In this document: one piece after another, positions 23,151 through 23,675 of the stretch
Layout: each line of letters opens with the position of its first letter
Numbering within the stretch: the first letter of the stretch is position 1
Assembly (NCBI GenBank): GCA_028282595.1
Contig: JANQHQ010000047.1
Location: forward strand, 1-23,675
Length of the DNA: 23,675 nucleotides
Direction: 5' to 3'
Source of the DNA: Chlorobium sp.
GTDB taxonomy: Bacteria; Bacteroidota; Chlorobiia; Chlorobiales; Chlorobiaceae
Program-made: the position numbers and the translations under genes
The notes under the pieces: generated by a model
The model's database searches: none
What the model was told of the DNA's origin: nothing
What the model saw: the letters and a program-made list of their open reading frames with translations, nothing else

Positions 23151-23526
23151 ATCAGTTGGCAGTAGGCAAAAGAGTAGTGACGAGTGACCAGTGACGTCGC
23201 GCCGACTTCGCCGGGCGCTTGGTGACGACGCCCGATTGTTATCGGGCTTGGTTGTTGGCAAACTGCAGTGAGGATGTCGGGGAATTGCTGAACCGTAGGG
23301 GCAGCCCCCTGTGGCTGCCCGAACTGGTGTTGGTTATCGATACCGATAGAGACGGCAAAGCACTTGTCACCAAGTCCGGCCCCGCCGGACGACGTCACTA
23401 TGTATCTCGTCACTGCGCGACAGCGCTTTCCGATAGCGATACCGACAGCGACGGCGAACTCCGATGCTATCTTTCGGAGATCGGGGTCGGGTTTCGGGTT
23501 TCGGGTTTCGGGTTTCGGGTTTCGGA
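23151..23526. repeat. Intergenic repeat mosaic B
   Basis: It starts just after the ABC transporter gene. Modules are: 23165-23181, GGCAAAAGAGTAGTGAC (also at 12931); 23191-23249, the same unit as 12717-12766 but with nine extra bases, carrying GCCCGAT-TGTT-ATCGGGC (23230-23247); 23299-23320, the hairpin GGGCAGCC-CCCTGT-GGCTGCCC; and 23424-23491, a CGATACCGA/CGACGGCGAA unit like those at 12793 and 12970. Five exact GGGTTTC heptamers follow (23489-23523). No gene is supported anywhere in 23149-23675. Confidence 0.75.
23489..23523. repeat. Tandem heptamer GGGTTTC x5
   Basis: Five perfect head-to-tail copies of GGGTTTC, followed by a partial GG. A single diverged relative (GGGTTTCGGGG) is in mosaic A near 13037. 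Slipped-strand copy-number variation is expected for such an array. Confidence 0.9.
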
Positions 23527-23601
23527 ATCGAATGTGTTTCTTTACGGTAACAGGTGGTGCGCACAGCTTGAAAACCGTCAACTATTTCAGGACGGGACAC
23601 A

Positions 23602-23634
23602 TTGTTGATTTGTTGAACTGTTGAATCGTTGAAA
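23602..23634. repeat. Degenerate GTTGAA-type short tandem repeat
   Basis: Four diverged units of about nine to ten bases, each containing TTGTTGA or a near variant (GTTGATTT, GTTGAACT, GTTGAATC, GTTGAAAT). No gene or signal is apparent in the remaining bases to the window end. Confidence 0.55.
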
Positions 23635-23675
23635 TGCAGGGGCGCGATTGGCTGGTGATCGACAGGTTTTATTGT

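Noticed and set aside
23299..23320. GGGCAGCC hairpin as terminator of the ABC transporter gene
   Set aside because: No T-tract follows on either strand and it is 150 bases past the stop; more likely a REP-type repeat.

Overview
The window reads as chromosomal DNA of a GC-rich Gram-negative bacterium, most likely a green sulfur bacterium or close relative (Chlorobiota; Chlorobium/Prosthecochloris type). The basis is protein flavour, not a database search. UppS has the SYSGKWDI variant common in Bacteroidota/Chlorobiota. BamA has the five-POTRA layout of that group. EtfB resembles Bacteroidota forms. A 35-residue AURKAIP1/COX24-type basic protein is present, as is typical of these phyla. Many genes have weak or no Shine-Dalgarno sequence, and the gaps hold the degenerate GC-rich repeats I associate with these genomes. 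Genus is not established.

Layout. 1-133 is a repeat-bearing gap. gatA (134-1579, minus) diverges from uppS-bamA (1949-5264, plus), whose reading frames overlap. Next come four tandem paralogous outer-membrane beta-barrel genes (5396-8547, plus), each closed by its own intrinsic terminator; the last terminator also serves the convergent bifunctional-nuclease gene (8653-9270, minus). etfBA (11195-9457, minus) diverges from a TRAP solute-binding protein gene, dctP (11555-12697, plus). A repeat-rich gap separates dctP from the convergent permease genes dctQ-dctM (14952-13098, minus). Upstream of dctQM on the same strand are tRNA-Leu(GAG), tRNA-Lys(UUU), the 35-residue basic protein gene, and rho. 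A second minus-strand cluster is rpsT-ruvA-folC (19666-17319). glmM-like and an ABC exporter half-transporter (19880-23148, plus) overlap at TAGTG. The last 527 bases are a mosaic of repeats shared with the dctP/dctM gap.

How the genes fit together. Most are housekeeping: Gln-tRNA amidation (gatA), undecaprenyl carrier synthesis and barrel assembly (uppS, bamA), amino-sugar supply (glmM), translation (rpsT, tRNAs, small protein), recombination (ruvA), folate (folC) and termination (rho). The accessory part is the barrel array next to the gene for the machine that inserts barrels, plus a 2-oxoacid/lactate-type TRAP uptake system beside an electron-transfer flavoprotein. The most distinctive signals are patchwork nucleotide identity among the barrel genes (gene conversion), their acidic variable loops and shared leader motif, and two intergenic mosaics built from the same repeat modules in different order. 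I found no CRISPR array, insertion sequence, phage or toxin-antitoxin system.
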